The notes beneath the pieces were generated by a model. The model saw only the letters and a list, made by a program, of their open reading frames with translations, ran no database searches and had not been told where the DNA came from. Position numbers and translations under genes: made by a program. 64,000 bases of DNA, taken from positions 2,415,351 through 2,479,350 of the forward strand of contig NC_079905.1 of the NCBI RefSeq assembly GCF_024868665.1. The letters run 5' to 3'. Below are positions 47,568 to 56,427 of the stretch, piece by piece; position 1 is the first letter of the stretch; each line of letters opens with the position of its first letter. This DNA is from Triplophysa rosa (lineage: Eukaryota > Chordata > Actinopteri > Cypriniformes > Nemacheilidae).

Positions 47568-50500
47568 TATTTTTAGCTCCGGCAGTCTTTCTGAATCATG
47601 TATTGATTTGAGTGCACTTTTGTGCAGTTGTTGTACCTCGGGTCAGCACATAAACACATTCACACGTTGTCTGTTTCGTGAGGGATGATGATGGGCTTTA
47701 TAATCACCTGGTTGGAATTTGGAAGTTGGCCTCTCGGTCGAGTCTGTACGCCACCTGCAGGGGAGTCGAACCTTCGACCTTTCGGACACCCCTCATGGGA
47801 ATGACATCTAACTGAAACTGAGTGATCAGATCGAACCCTGCAACACACAAACACGCTTTTATCAGCATAACATTCTAACAACAAAGAATTGGATCTGGTT
47901 AGAAATATGTCGACCAAACATTTCTGAGTCTGATTAGAAAGTGGACATCTAGGTTGAATGAATTGAATATTGTTTTATATTTATCTTTATTATTGTTATT
48001 ATGGTACGATTCTTTTAAAATGGTCCCAAATTATACAAAAACATTTATTAGCATTCCTTTAAGATTGCTCAAAACACTTTATGTAAATGCAATGCAATAC
48101 AGTTTTTTAAAGATTTATCTACATACTGCATGCACCAAAAATGTCCACCATGTCTTTCATAAAAACAAGAATCTCGACTGTAGATTTTATTTGAGTCGAG
48201 CCTGTAAAACATGCTTACTCTCAGTTTCCAGTTTGCAAAGCGCAGCACATGTTTGTCATTTGAGGTTGCACCCTCCGCATTATTGGTTAAAAGCAAAGCA
48301 GTCGCAACCAATTAAGATCTTGCTGAGCAAGAAGTGTTCGGCCAGCCAGAGACCAAAGTTTTATTTGCCTCATTTGAGATCTGAAGATGTCTTAAAACAA
48401 GGCAACCGGTGGCTTCAGCATCTTTACTTAATAAAAACAAACAGCTTTGTACCAGAGTCGTACAACTGCATACAGCGAACTATTAACAGCATATTTATTG
48501 GCAAACAATGTCTTAATGATTTCTGGTGTGTGTTTTTATATGATTATGCAGAAATAGCAGATTATAGTGAAATATTTATAGTAATGCTCATTAAAACTGC
48601 TCTACTAATAACCATGAGAGCTTTCCACATATACAGTATGGTATTTGTATACGTATAATGCATTTTGCATCATGCAACATCAACATTCTTGCATGCATAC
48701 ACACATAAACACACACACACAGTTTTTTTACCTGGAAGGTCATCTTGTCCGTTCCTCATGGTCGGGCACACAGTGTCGCCATCTAATCTGTTCAAATCCA
48801 GCTCTGAAAAAAATGTGTAAGTGACATGAGTGTACAGTAACTTTAGGTCAGCCGTGACATCACAAGAGATTACTGTAAGATTGTTTCTGGGTAAAACTGT
48901 ATCCGTCACATTTCTTTTTACTGAAAACTATCATATTTAAATATACAAATTAATTTTTTGTCAATAAAATATTGCAAAAAAAATCAGTGCTTTTTAAAAA
49001 ACAAACAAAAACAAAACTGTAAAGAAATAGGAAATGGGGCACATTTCAGCTTAAAATGAAAAAAGAGAGAAAAGACATTTTGATTTATCATTTTCCAAAA
49101 TTGATATGTTAATGTAAAAATGTGTCGAATTAAAGGGAATAGTTCACCTTAATTATGTCATTATTTACACGCCCTCTTGTCATTTCAAACCTCTATGACT
49201 TTCTTTCTTCTGTAGAACGCACAAGAAATTATTTTGAAAAATGTTTGTAATGTAAAACTGTGGGTCTCCATTGACTTGCATTGGTTTTGGGTCCATACAA
49301 TAGAAGTCAATGGGGACCGACGGTTTTTGGTTATCGACATTTTTCAAAATATCTTCTTTTGTGTTCTGCAGAAGAAAGCAAATCACACACACACAGGTTC
49401 AAAATGACAACAGGGTGAGTAAATGATGACAGAATTAAAATTTTGAAGGTCAACTATCCCTTCAAAGCCCCAAAATCAAGGGAATAAACATAACCATGTT
49501 TTGCTTGATTATGAAAAGCACAGCTTCGGAGAATGTTTTTGATGCAGAAGCGTAAACAATGCCAAAATCTGAGGATTTATTTTCTTTAACCAAAATTTTA
49601 CAGGATGTTTTTGCCACCAATTTATTTATCATTGAACATCATTTAGCCGAGCATGCTCAGGTAGGCGCTGGATGTTATACATTTGTCATAATTACAGTAA
49701 GATAACATTTTTAGGATTTATGGATTTAAGTGTACGTGTGTGTGTGTGGGGGCCTGCAGGAGAGCTTTCAGGAGGTCAGACTGACAAATATTGTAATCTG
49801 TATTTATTTTATTAATTTAATGTAAGCAGCTGATGGGAAATCAAATGTGCTCATCGGTCATCATATTAACGTGCTGTCTTTTCTCAAATGTCTTTTCTGT
49901 GAAGCTGCTTTGCAACATTGCAAAAAGCATTATAGAAATAAATCTGAATCGAATGGTACATATATATCACGGTGGAATGTTATTAGTCAGTACATTTTCT
50001 AAGGGTTTTGCTCTGTGAGATGAGAGACCAAAACTGCAGCACTCAGAATAAGAGAGCGGGGAATTGTGAAATCATAGCCTGAGGTAAAAGATGGGGGGGG
50101 AGTATTGGGGCTGACGCAGCAGTTTGCACAGGTACAGTGTGACATCTGGAACTTTTTGAAAGCATGAAATAAACAACCATGTAGCAGTGTAAAATAAAGA
50201 CATTCCCTATGTTTTATAGCGCTGTTTACCCCGGGGAGTCACGTGAGACGGTTTTAAACCCTCATATCCTCCTGTGTCATTTTAAAACCACCCATTAGTG
50301 CGAACGAGGGACTAAGCGGGCGGTGAATGTGCATGCGTGCCGTCTTGCAGGAACACGTGTTTGTTTATACGTGCCCGCAGAAATGCTTACGCCACCGCTA
50401 TAGTAAAGTGTGGAAGGTTCGGGCAGGACCACACACTGATGTCTAACCAAAAAAACACAGAGGAAACATTCACGTAACACCATATAAAATCACAGCTATC

Positions 50501-51065
50501 ATCTCCAGTAAGTCAAGAAGCCGCTACTATTCAACTTGGACTTTTTTAAGGAAGGCGGAGCTTGTCAGCATCACCGTCTTCGAACTCCACGAGGCTGCTC
50601 ATTTGCATAAAGTTTTGCTTTGTCATTGCAAATATTTTAGTTGTGACAAAGCCGACAAGAATCACACACGAAGTGTAGACAGTTTTGTTAATAATAACAG
50701 ACTCGTTGAGTACTAGTTTTAGACAGTGATGGTTCGGACCTGTCAATCATCAAGCATAAGTGGTCACATAATAAAGAGTCCCTATTCCATTCCATTTCAA
50801 AATATTCAGATAATAAAATAATGGCCATTTTAAACGTGTCTAGTTTTTTAAAGTATTTTAATTGTGTGTTTTATTACATGTATCAGATACAAACAAGGTG
50901 TAAAAAGGATGCTATTCTGCGGATGAACAAACACGAACATCTGAAGAGTTTCAAACACCTTCTTAAAAGAGATACTCACGAGCAAAAGCTGGTGCACACA
51001 GCAGCGTGAAGAGAATCATGTGCGTTAAACATCCGTCAAACAATGTCTGCAGCCACACCCGGCTC

Positions 51066-51133
<68 letters not shown>

Positions 51134-51267
51134 GCTTGTCACAGAAAAATCTTTCTTCACAGCAAGACAGAAGACAACTGACTGCGCTGAGACAGGAAGA
51201 AATACAGAACAATATGAAGAAAGAAAGACTTAATTTCAGCAACCCTAAATCTATCTGCTGTCCAGCA

Positions 51268-51340
<73 letters not shown>

Positions 51341-54300
51341 GTTTTAAATTGGCCAGAGAGCCGCAGGAAGATGTTGTGCTATACTGAAGTGTCATTCTTC
51401 CGAAATAATGGTGAACTGACACACACCCTGTCACCCCTATTAATTCATCCATCCATGTTGAGTCTAAATTTAATCCTGTGGTGACACGAATTTGTGACAC
51501 GAATTTCCCCCTTTTTCGTGTCACCCAGCACGACTTTCAGTCGAACATATTTTAATGCACATTATCTTTCATATGTATAAATATATCAACGCAATCTGAT
51601 GGGAATTCATACCTATTTTTCAAGGTGGCTCATTTGTGTGAATTCCTGTTTCCTAGATCTCATTCGTATTTTTGTAATTATTTGACTTCGTCCCTGTGAC
51701 GTCAGGTTTATGGGCGGGGTTAGAATAGCAATTTATCGTTGCTGTGCCAACTCGTTAAACTCACGTTTTTAGACAAATTAGCCTTTGCTGCTGTGATTTT
51801 AGGGTTTGGGGTGAGGTAAGGTGTTGGTTAGGCACCACCCAAAATATGTTCTTCTTTTGATATTAGGTAATAAATATATAAATGTACATACACACGTGGT
51901 CTGTGTATTGAAATTCGTGCTGAGTGACACGGGAAAAAGTCGTGCTGTGGGACACGAAAACAATGGGGAAATTCATATCCGTGAACACGAATCAATAGAT
52001 TCCAAATCTCGTGCCTATGCCACGAACTGCCTCGAGACTGGGTTGTGTCTCACAGTGCAGATTAAAGACGAGCTAATCAAAATATATTTTGGGGAGAATG
52101 TCATAGAAATGTCCCTTTACATGACAGGTGTCATTGGAAATCACACTTGTCTCTGTGCCAGTCCAAGACTTGAATGTGAATGTGGCCCACGCATGCTGGC
52201 CAATTAGAAATCGTGGAGGCTCTGCCTGTCAATCACGCCTGTAACACCACAGAATGTTCATCCAAGTATGTCCGATGTGTGTATATCATAAAATCAAATC
52301 CATATGAGTTACGGATGGAAAGCAGTTATTGGGAAATTCTTTAAAAAATAAGCAAGATATTTGCCTTTTTAATATTTTTGGAGACCGAAAATTAGAAACT
52401 GCACGGATTTCTATGCTGCAAACTGAACCATTCATAGACTTTTTGTGTCTTCCTATTTGATTTACAGTATTAATTTCATATAGTTTTACCGCATCCATGT
52501 CAAAACAAAACAAAACTGGTGGTACAATGTATACATTTGGAATCATTCCCATGAGAATCCTCACATACTGTACATCCTCTCTGTCTCTCTCTTTTCTCTC
52601 AAAGCCTGTCTCGTTATCCACCATAAACAGCTTTGATTTGCAAGCAATTGTTCTATTATGTGAAAAACAACATCTTGTATTTTTCACTGGCAGACGATGT
52701 TGTGAATCAGAGCCTCTCTGCTTTAAAACATGCTTTGGACATCTTATCGTGACTAAAACAACACCAGAATGAACCACTGGTGTAGATGTGAGTTTTAAGA
52801 GAGATGTGCAACTTAGATCTGTGACGTTTCACAGCCCCAGAAACATTTAGATATGCAAATGAGCTCACATTACATTAAAATACTAGTTTACTAGAATCAT
52901 GTGAACGGTGTCTGTCGCGTATCTGGCGGTGGTTTGGAGTGCCATTATATCACCAGTCCGAACCCTCGAAAGTGCCCCCTACAGGAGGACAAGGCATTAC
53001 AAAACACATATCTCTGACTGTAAGATCTGATTGGATAAACCAAATTTAAAGCTTCAATTGCTAAATCCATACATCAGTTGAATCTGATATGCATGTGTTG
53101 AAATTTCTCCAATACAACACCAACTCGGTCGCTCAATACAACAGACATTAGCGTTTCAAACCCTATTTAAAAGCTTCGAAAAAAGAAGGATAGTGTAAAA
53201 CAGCTCGACTCCTCAGCTGTTTAAGACGACAGACTCCTGAATGAGCATCTACAAGTGTTTTGACAGACCATTTCTAGACATTAAAACTGTTGTTAATGAA
53301 ACTGTGCAAATCTTTCACATTTCCTTTTCATGGCTGATGTTTAAATTGATTTAGATCGAAGGTACAGTTCATGCACTTTCCTGATACTATGGTATTCTCT
53401 AAAATGCCTTTTGATATTTCGCCCCAAAATCAAAATATAAGGTTTGTTTTAAAAAATATGAAGCTTATTTTTAGGAACATAACATTTGGAATTGACTTCC
53501 ATTTGACAGAAATGTTCAATGTAAATACCATGGTATGTGATCATAATTCAAAATACTGTATCATAATGTATAGAATGCCACAGTTCTTTACTGTTAGGCA
53601 GTTCTCTCTCTCTCTCTCTCTCTTTCAGATCAGATTAGTAGGCGGGGTTTCTAAATCTTGGATATCCTCTTGATGACACAGTGATAATCCATGCGTAGGG
53701 AAAATCTCCACCCACTCACATCCCTCATGAGTCACAGACTGCAGATTATTATATCAGAGAGATTTTAGTTGAACATGAGAGCAGAACAGTCAAAATGACC
53801 AACAAAATAAATTCAATGCGAGTCATTGACTATGAGCTCTGAAGCTGACGTCTAAACCCCATCGAAAACAAACGAAATCTTCAATGAGATACCATGGTAA
53901 ATCCATAGTACAGTTCATAAATATAACAATTATTCAGTCGTTCATACATCCACAAGTATATAAACATAATTTTCATGATTTTTCCAGGCCTCTCTGTCTT
54001 TTGTGGAAATTATCATCTGATATGAGAATTATTGCACTATGGTATTGCCACGACTATTGAAGATTATGGTCATGTATAACTTTTCGCATTGAAACGTCTA
54101 CTGTAGAATGTCATCATATTTATGTCAGAGCATGACGTTCCTTTGCTAAGCAACTGCTGTTTTTCAAAGGAAACAGACTGCTGTCTTTCATCCAGATGTT
54201 GAGGGAAGTTCCTCCCCAACGTTTATGTAAACTATAATTACAAAGATGCTTTATCAAAACTCCAGTCATACAGAGACACTTTGAAATTCCTCTTTCACAG

Positions 54301-55048
54301 ACAACACCTGATTTAAAGAGCAGAACTGGGAGTCCTTAAAGAACCCTAGTAAAACATAGTTTTAATGGACAAGCTACCATAAAAAGTAAATGATTTTGAA
54401 CATTTACAATGGTAAAAAGCATCACCTGGCTATAGATTTTTGCTATTAGAACTAGGAAATGCAAATGAACATCCTATTCAAAAACCATGTAATATGTAAA
54501 TTGTGCAATGTTTATATTCAACAAATGCATTAAAATTTTAGAGTTTTTTTTACAAATGTGCATCAGTTTACTTGAGAATGGAAATCCATTCATGTAGTGT
54601 TTTAAGAATGAGGCCCGATGATTTTAATATGCAATGCGCTGCACTAGGAGTGCATTTACTTGCTTTCATACGACGTTGTGTTTACTGGAAACTGTTGATC
54701 TAAATCTTCAACTGCAAGAGTCTGTATTGATGCCAGACCCAGGAAAATGCTGATGAGACTGAATTTATGTTTTAAACAAGTACTTAAAATCTAAAGAAAC
54801 TAAACAAAGGATGAAATTAGCTTGTCAGACAGATGCTAAACACAAAAAGATCAGGGAATTGGAAAAGAAACAGTTTGGAAACAATGTTTTAAACACTCAA
54901 CAAAAGGCAAAATGAATTGAAAATAACCCAAAGTTAGTTTTAACAAAGCTCAGGAAGAAGATAAGAAAACAGTTTCACCGTCTCCTCTTAAGATGCTCTT
55001 CTGTGGGTGGTTAAGATCTTACCTGCTCAGGCTGAGGTGAGGAGCCAT
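25850..55048 (-). CDS. col9a1: Collagen alpha-1(IX), complete, 38 exons
   Basis: Exons, 5' to 3' on the minus strand: 55023-55048, 50980-51065, 48732-48803, 47708-47837, 44488-44884, 43097-43177, 40908-40925, 40232-40324, 39267-39302, 38504-38575, 38247-38291, 37884-37919, 37709-37732, 37554-37607, 37394-37465, 36021-36062, 35520-35576, 35352-35405, 35204-35257, 35036-35089, 33140-33193, 32584-32637, 32426-32479, 32195-32248, 30904-30957, 30687-30731, 30540-30593, 30404-30457, 30211-30264, 29624-29695, 29505-29540, 28495-28539, 28370-28402, 28090-28236, 27964-28018, 27689-27883, 26156-26233, 25850-26049. The frame is continuous: 2841 nt, 946 residues plus stop; human is 921 residues and 38 exons (memory). 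Type IX collagen is a FACIT heterotrimer bound to cartilage type II fibrils. Diagnostic text: [38 protein letters not shown]. The C-terminal tail differs from mammalian COL9A1, so this may be an a/b or older paralog. First exon is the weakest call. Confidence 0.92.
26528..26720 (+). pseudogene. Degenerate L2/CR1-type LINE reverse transcriptase fragment
   Basis: Frame 1 gives [19 protein letters not shown], the [13 protein letters not shown] motif. After a frameshift near 26605 another frame gives [20 protein letters not shown], matching the YADDTQLYLS catalytic motif with Ala changed to Leu. The fragment is under 200 bp, frame-shifted and antisense to col9a1, so it is dead. Confidence 0.85.
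27443..27651. mobile_element. Palindromic MITE with TA duplication
   Basis: A 209-bp hairpin-forming element with ends CACTCTAAAAAATG and CATTTTTTAGAGTG, bordered by TA on both sides. The interior alternates GGGTT and AACCC words (TTGGGTTATTTCAACCCATT). A decayed relative may be at 46085-46230. TA borders suggest a Tc1/mariner-type origin. Confidence 0.85.
27689..28018 (-). CDS. col9a1: NC2 linker and start of COL1 of col9a1
   Basis: Exon 27964-28018 (55 bp, ends in phase 1) reads [18 protein letters not shown]. Exon 27689-27883 (195 bp) continues [18 protein letters not shown] and then GAPGTPG, the start of COL1. The sole Cys ([11 protein letters not shown]) aligns with human QVCMRVIQEH. 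NC2 is the chain-selection and trimerisation region of type IX collagen; the single Cys is a likely inter-chain bond (family knowledge). Confidence 0.93.
28090..35576 (-). CDS. col9a1: COL2 domain of col9a1
   Basis: Eighteen exons from 35520-35576 to 28090-28236 encode about 340 residues of Gly-X-Y; human COL2 is 339 (memory). It begins [14 protein letters not shown], the Cys-containing NC3/COL2 border. Eleven exons are 54 bp. The 147-bp exon 28090-28236 starts with Gln, completing GE-Q from the previous 33-bp exon, so that junction splits a triplet repeat at the Y residue. Many KGE/KGD/GPKGD patches are seen. I could not assign the lysine that cross-links to type II collagen. Confidence 0.92.
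28540..29504. other. col9a1 intron with an hAT insertion
   Basis: The intron holds an hAT-type element (29090-29394) and a short AGAACAGAACAGAAC array at 29038-29055. The rest has no definable feature. Confidence 0.6.
29090..29394. mobile_element. hAT-type miniature element, exact 8-bp duplication
   Basis: Ends TAGGGCTGTCAC and GTGACACCCCTA. The target duplication AGTGAAGT is exact at 29082-29089 and 29395-29402. The interior has ACGGTTATCGTGGC-like and CACGATATCGAATATC text. It is 305 bp and non-coding. Confidence 0.92.
30958..32194. other. col9a1 intron with an hAT insertion
   Basis: 776 bp of this intron is an hAT-like element (31126-31901). The element lies among ACTATAGTAAACTG / TACTACAGTATTTACTACAG words that recur at 31905-32110 and form a separate low-copy repeat. 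Confidence 0.6.
31126..31901. mobile_element. hAT-like element, 776 bp
   Basis: Ends TAGGGCTGTGTA and ATACACAGCCCTA. Flanks GTAAACTG (31118-31125) and ATAAACTG (31902-31909) match in 7 of 8 bases. Subterminal ATCGATA/TATCGATAG words are inverted near both ends. No transposase frame survives. Confidence 0.8.
33285..33480. repeat. Dispersed repeat, copy 1
   Basis: It shares ordered words with 43855-44065: AGCAAATGGAAA/AGCAAATAGAAA, CAAACTGAGCTCAGATT, GTCAAGTCTG and CAAAAGTCAATAT. No terminal repeats are visible, so the class is unknown. Confidence 0.7.
33604..34116. mobile_element. TTAA-bordered MITE, 513 bp
   Basis: Ends AGGTGCAGTTTGTAA and TTACAAACTGCACCT, perfect 15-bp inverted repeats, flanked by TTAA at 33600-33603 and 34117-34120. 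A TTAA target fits piggyBac or Kolobok superfamilies. It is non-coding. Confidence 0.88.
35520..36062 (-). CDS. col9a1: NC3 hinge of col9a1
   Basis: Exon 36021-36062 (42 bp) reads [14 protein letters not shown] and exon 35520-35576 (57 bp) starts [11 protein letters not shown]. Together they give a non-collagenous hinge of about a dozen residues with a Cys-x3-Cys. Human COL9A1 has DPLCPNACPPG at the same place, also Cys-x3-Cys. NC3 is the flexible kink that lets COL3-NC4 project from the fibril. Confidence 0.92.
36021..40324 (-). CDS. col9a1: COL3 domain of col9a1
   Basis: Exons from 40232-40324 to 36021-36062 encode about 140 residues of Gly-X-Y (human COL3 is 137 by memory). The 93-bp first exon reads [14 protein letters not shown] and thus contains the NC4/COL3 border. 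The exon sizes 36, 72, 45, 36, 24, 54, 72 and 42 are multiples of 9 or 3. The 24-bp exon 37709-37732 (GPESVGPP) has a helix imperfection. Donor of exon 37554-37607 is GTCGGA, a weak form. Confidence 0.9.
36063..37393. other. col9a1 intron with a large palindrome
   Basis: The near-palindromic element 36223-36998 fills most of it. The remaining flanks (36063-36222 and 36999-37393) are unremarkable AT-rich intron. Confidence 0.65.
36223..36998. mobile_element. 776-bp near-palindromic foldback element
   Basis: Ends AAAGGGATATTTCACAGGC and GCCTGTGAAGTATCCCTTT. The arms stay paired almost to the centre near 36610: TTTTACTCACCCTCAA, GAAGAATAATGCAGTCG, GAGGTCTTAACAAAGGTCTT and CGTGAACCTGAGGCTTG all recur inverted. 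The left arm has a short insertion near 36410. The ends resemble the AAAGGGATAGTTCACC family. It is non-coding. Confidence 0.9.
38576..40231. other. Two col9a1 introns around exon 39267-39302
   Basis: Both are AT-rich. There is a short (CAAA)n-like tract at 38598-38617 and an (AT)n tract near 38950. I see no mobile element with clear ends. Confidence 0.5.
40908..40925 (-). CDS. col9a1: 18-bp microexon of col9a1
   Basis: CTTCAG acceptor, six codons MFANAE, then GTATTT donor. It is phase 0 on both sides and sits between the Cys-rich end of NC4 (43097-43177) and the COL3 border exon. It could be skipped without frame loss. A tiny exon here fits the 38-exon layout, but six residues are not enough to prove homology. 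Confidence 0.65.
41600..41895. mobile_element. Probable MITE, ~290 bp
   Basis: Left AAGCCGTTGCACATTGAGTC then CGAAATTT; right AAATTTCGGACTGTATGTGC then AAAGACCTT. These are imperfect inverted ends about 30 bp long. There is no clear target duplication. Confidence 0.6.
42530..42828. mobile_element. hAT-type miniature element, exact 8-bp duplication
   Basis: A relative of 17506-17755: starts CAGTGGTTCTCAAACTTTTT and ends GTTTGAGAACCTCTG. The target duplication CCTTAAGG is exact (42522-42529, 42829-42836). It is 299 bp long, with extra GGCCCCCC near the right end compared with the other copy. Confidence 0.93.
43097..43177 (-). CDS. col9a1: C-terminal Cys-rich part of NC4
   Basis: The 81-bp exon reads [18 protein letters not shown] then SCNELPVSE. 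Human COL9A1 has [20 protein letters not shown] at this point, so the match is near-identical over the first 12 residues. I chose the acceptor TATAG before TTTGAG because it keeps FELQW; an alternative AG six bases later would lose Phe-Glu. Confidence 0.95.
43178..44487. other. col9a1 intron
   Basis: It holds dispersed repeat copy 2 (43855-44065) and TTTAGTTTTA-type low-complexity text at 44070-44340. The rest is unremarkable. Confidence 0.55.
43855..44065. repeat. Dispersed repeat, copy 2
   Basis: Same orientation as the copy at 33285-33480, with the ordered shared words CAAACTGAGCTCAGATT, GTCAAGTCTG and CAAAAGTCAATAT. Confidence 0.7.
44488..44884 (-). CDS. col9a1: Core of the TSPN/laminin-G-like NC4 domain
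   Basis: A 397-bp exon, the largest of the gene (phase 2 in, 0 out). It reads [20 protein letters not shown] at the start, followed by [31 protein letters not shown] and [12 protein letters not shown]. Human has EEYSFLTTFRM, WNIWQI, QWHKIMIGVE and TLFVDC at matching places. NC4 is the basic globular head that projects from cartilage fibrils and binds matrix partners. The frame is intact with no lesion. Confidence 0.96.
45175..45220. repeat. (AT)n microsatellite
   Basis: Two AT runs separated by GTAT and followed by CTGTATATATACG. Confidence 0.9.
47528..47564. repeat. (GT)n microsatellite
   Basis: About 18 GT units within the intron before exon 47708-47837. Confidence 0.95.
47708..48803 (-). 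CDS. col9a1: Start of NC4 (two exons)
   Basis: Exon 48732-48803 (72 bp) reads [20 protein letters not shown] then DLP. Exon 47708-47837 (130 bp) continues [19 protein letters not shown] and ends NFQIPTR with the Arg codon split. Human has [20 protein letters not shown], so the Cys and the [10 protein letters not shown] core are conserved. Phases 1, 1 and 2 join without gaps. Confidence 0.94.
48804..50979. other. Large col9a1 intron
   Basis: Contains a cyprinid repeat (49128-49468) and a repeat tail at 49895-49945 (GAAGCTGCTTTGCAACATTG). The rest is unremarkable. Confidence 0.55.
49128..49468. repeat. Cyprinid dispersed repeat with inverted ends
   Basis: Starts ATTAAAGGGAATAGTTCACC and ends CAACTATCCCTTCAAAG. 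It has the family core TCAAAATATCTTCTTTTGTG and GGTGAGTAAATGATGACAGA. It is a full-length-looking copy of the family also at 62638-62880. Confidence 0.85.
50980..51065 (-). CDS. col9a1: Signal-peptide exon of col9a1
   Basis: The 86-bp exon (phase 2 in, 1 out) encodes [16 protein letters not shown] then [12 protein letters not shown] and joins to [21 protein letters not shown] is a clear hydrophobic core with an Ala-x-Ala cleavage site. The acceptor is the CTCTCAG end of a long (CT)n tract. If the gene instead starts inside this exon, ATG at 51017-51019 would give a very short 13-residue signal peptide. Confidence is high for the hydrophobic core, moderate for the acceptor. Confidence 0.8.
51066..51127. 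repeat. (GA)n / (CT)n microsatellite at a splice acceptor
   Basis: About 29 GA units on plus (CT on minus), ending directly in CAG before col9a1 exon 2. It therefore doubles as the pyrimidine tract of that exon. Confidence 0.9.
51270..51339. repeat. (GT)n microsatellite
   Basis: About 35 uninterrupted GT units. Confidence 0.95.
51480..52040 (-). mobile_element. DNA element copy A, inverted relative to 56428-57010
   Basis: Ends CTCGAGACTG at 52040 and has long matches (inverse) to 56428-57010: CAGTTCGTGGCATAG, AACCAACACCTTAC, ATCAACGCAATCTGAT and CGTGTCAC words. The left end is truncated at GGTGACACGAATTTGTG. It is non-coding. Confidence 0.82.
55023..55048 (-). CDS. col9a1: Putative first coding exon of col9a1
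   Basis: ATGGCTCCTCACCTCAGCCT encodes MAPHLSLS and ends AGCAG before a consensus donor GTAAGATC. It joins in frame to the signal-peptide exon 4 kb downstream: the split codon AG|G gives Arg. No other candidate first exon with a matching phase stood out. The in-frame join has a one-in-three chance of being accidental, so RNA evidence is needed. The signal peptide would be about 37 residues with a long, non-hydrophobic n-region. Confidence 0.55.
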
Positions 55049-55300
55049 GTTTGTGTCCCTCAAAGGGGATGTGAGAGTCTGAATGGATGGAGAAGTTCGG
55101 TCCCTTGGCCAAGAGATGTGTCGTCACCCTCCAGTTCGTCTCTAGCAATGCCCACGGACCTCTCTGCCTGAAGACGACCTGTGCCAAACTTTGGGCACAC
55201 ATTAAGGGTTTTTTTGCGAGGGCGACCTGGCTTTGTTTCTGGCGCCCTATTGGCTTGGAGAGCTCTGAGGGGTGGTGCCACGGTTTTTACGACTGATGTT
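55049..55300 (-). promoter_or_regulatory. col9a1: Candidate col9a1 promoter
   Basis: Upstream of the putative first exon on the minus strand there is a CCAAT box (55249-55253, in GCCAATAGGGCG) and an AACAAAG SOX-type site (55231-55237). Neither a TATA box nor a CpG island is obvious. SOX9 control of COL9A1 is established in other vertebrates; its use of this site is inference. Confidence 0.4.
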
Positions 55301-56427
55301 TAAGAGAGATGTTGAGCCTCAGGCGTTGCGAGCACCTCGTTTCATTTTTTGCACAAGAGCTAATAACACACGTCGAGCGGCGCTTATTCCGCTAATAGGG
55401 TCTCCTGCTGCAGGGAGTCGTGTAATTCACAAAGAACTGTATGTTCATGAGCGTAGGTTCATGTCGTAGTAAACAGATTAAAACATCACACCTGGTTGAT
55501 AAGCATTATCTATGAATCAAACTTCTTATTTGATGGGAAATGGGCTAGTCTCACAATAGTCCCACATGCCGGTGGAGAAGTTGCTGAAAAAAATGTAGAA
55601 AAGATCTTTTGCAGCAATAAATCCAATGTTTTCCCATTGTATGTGGCAAAAGTTTGACTTTTAAACTTTTCTTTTATGGCTAAAATGAGCCAAATGTCAT
55701 TCTAAACCTTTAAAGAATTTGTATGTTTATACGGTAAAGTCTGAAGTTTGTTCTGTACTGTGTATTGGCTCATACGGTAAACAGAAAAGTAGACTATATT
55801 TAACATCCGAGTCTAAAGATAGCCTTTGGGCAAAAAAAGTCGATAGAAAAATATAATTATAAAGCCGCTGGTAAGTTGATGTGTTGACTTGCTCGAGTGT
55901 TCTCGCTATAAAGGTCTTGGCTTCCAGCTTCGTTCTCCTCAGAGGAGAATTCTGTGAAAAGAAATATTAATGACATCAAACCAGGACTATGAAAGCAACT
56001 TGCGTCGACTACATTGGCTTCTCTCACATCAAATGTGATGTAATTTACACCTTAACAAGAGGATCGCTGTAGGGCTCAGACAAAATTTCAACTTACATAT
56101 ACTTAAAGTATCTTCATCTTCACAAGATTAAAGTTTTGGGCTTTGCATGTTGTAAAAGAATATAAAGAAGATGCATTCTTCAACATTCTGTCTTTTTTAA
56201 ATGATTTTTGAAAGCATGTATCATGTCACATCTGGCTGGCCTGTCATTAAATTTAGGGACCAGGCAAAAGTTGTGAATGTGCTCCATTTACAGACAGCAA
56301 GTGAGTAGAAAATAATTACAGAAAGAAAAAATGTGTTGCTTAGTACTATTGTGCAATATACACTAAACACTACTATTGTTTTTACTTAAAAAAAACAAGT
56401 TGAAATTGCTTAACTTAATTTGCAACC

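Larger units (their letters stand above)
44885..47707. other. Large col9a1 intron
   Basis: Features: an (AT)n tract at 45175-45220 and a decayed GGGTTG-rich fragment at 46085-46230 that resembles the MITE at 27443. 47528-47564 is a (GT)n tract. No exon-like sequence is seen. Confidence 0.55.
51128..55022. other. First intron of col9a1
   Basis: Contains a (GT)n tract (51270-51339), a mobile element copy (51480-52040) and a CT tract at 53606-53623. From 52050 to 55000 I see no defined element; text is plain AT-rich sequence. Confidence 0.5.

Noticed and set aside
47954..48658. Longest open frame in the window (234 codons, plus strand)
   Set aside because: It lies in a col9a1 intron, on the opposite strand, in AT-rich sequence. 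The translation has no domain and no repeat or RT motif, and the codon use looks random.
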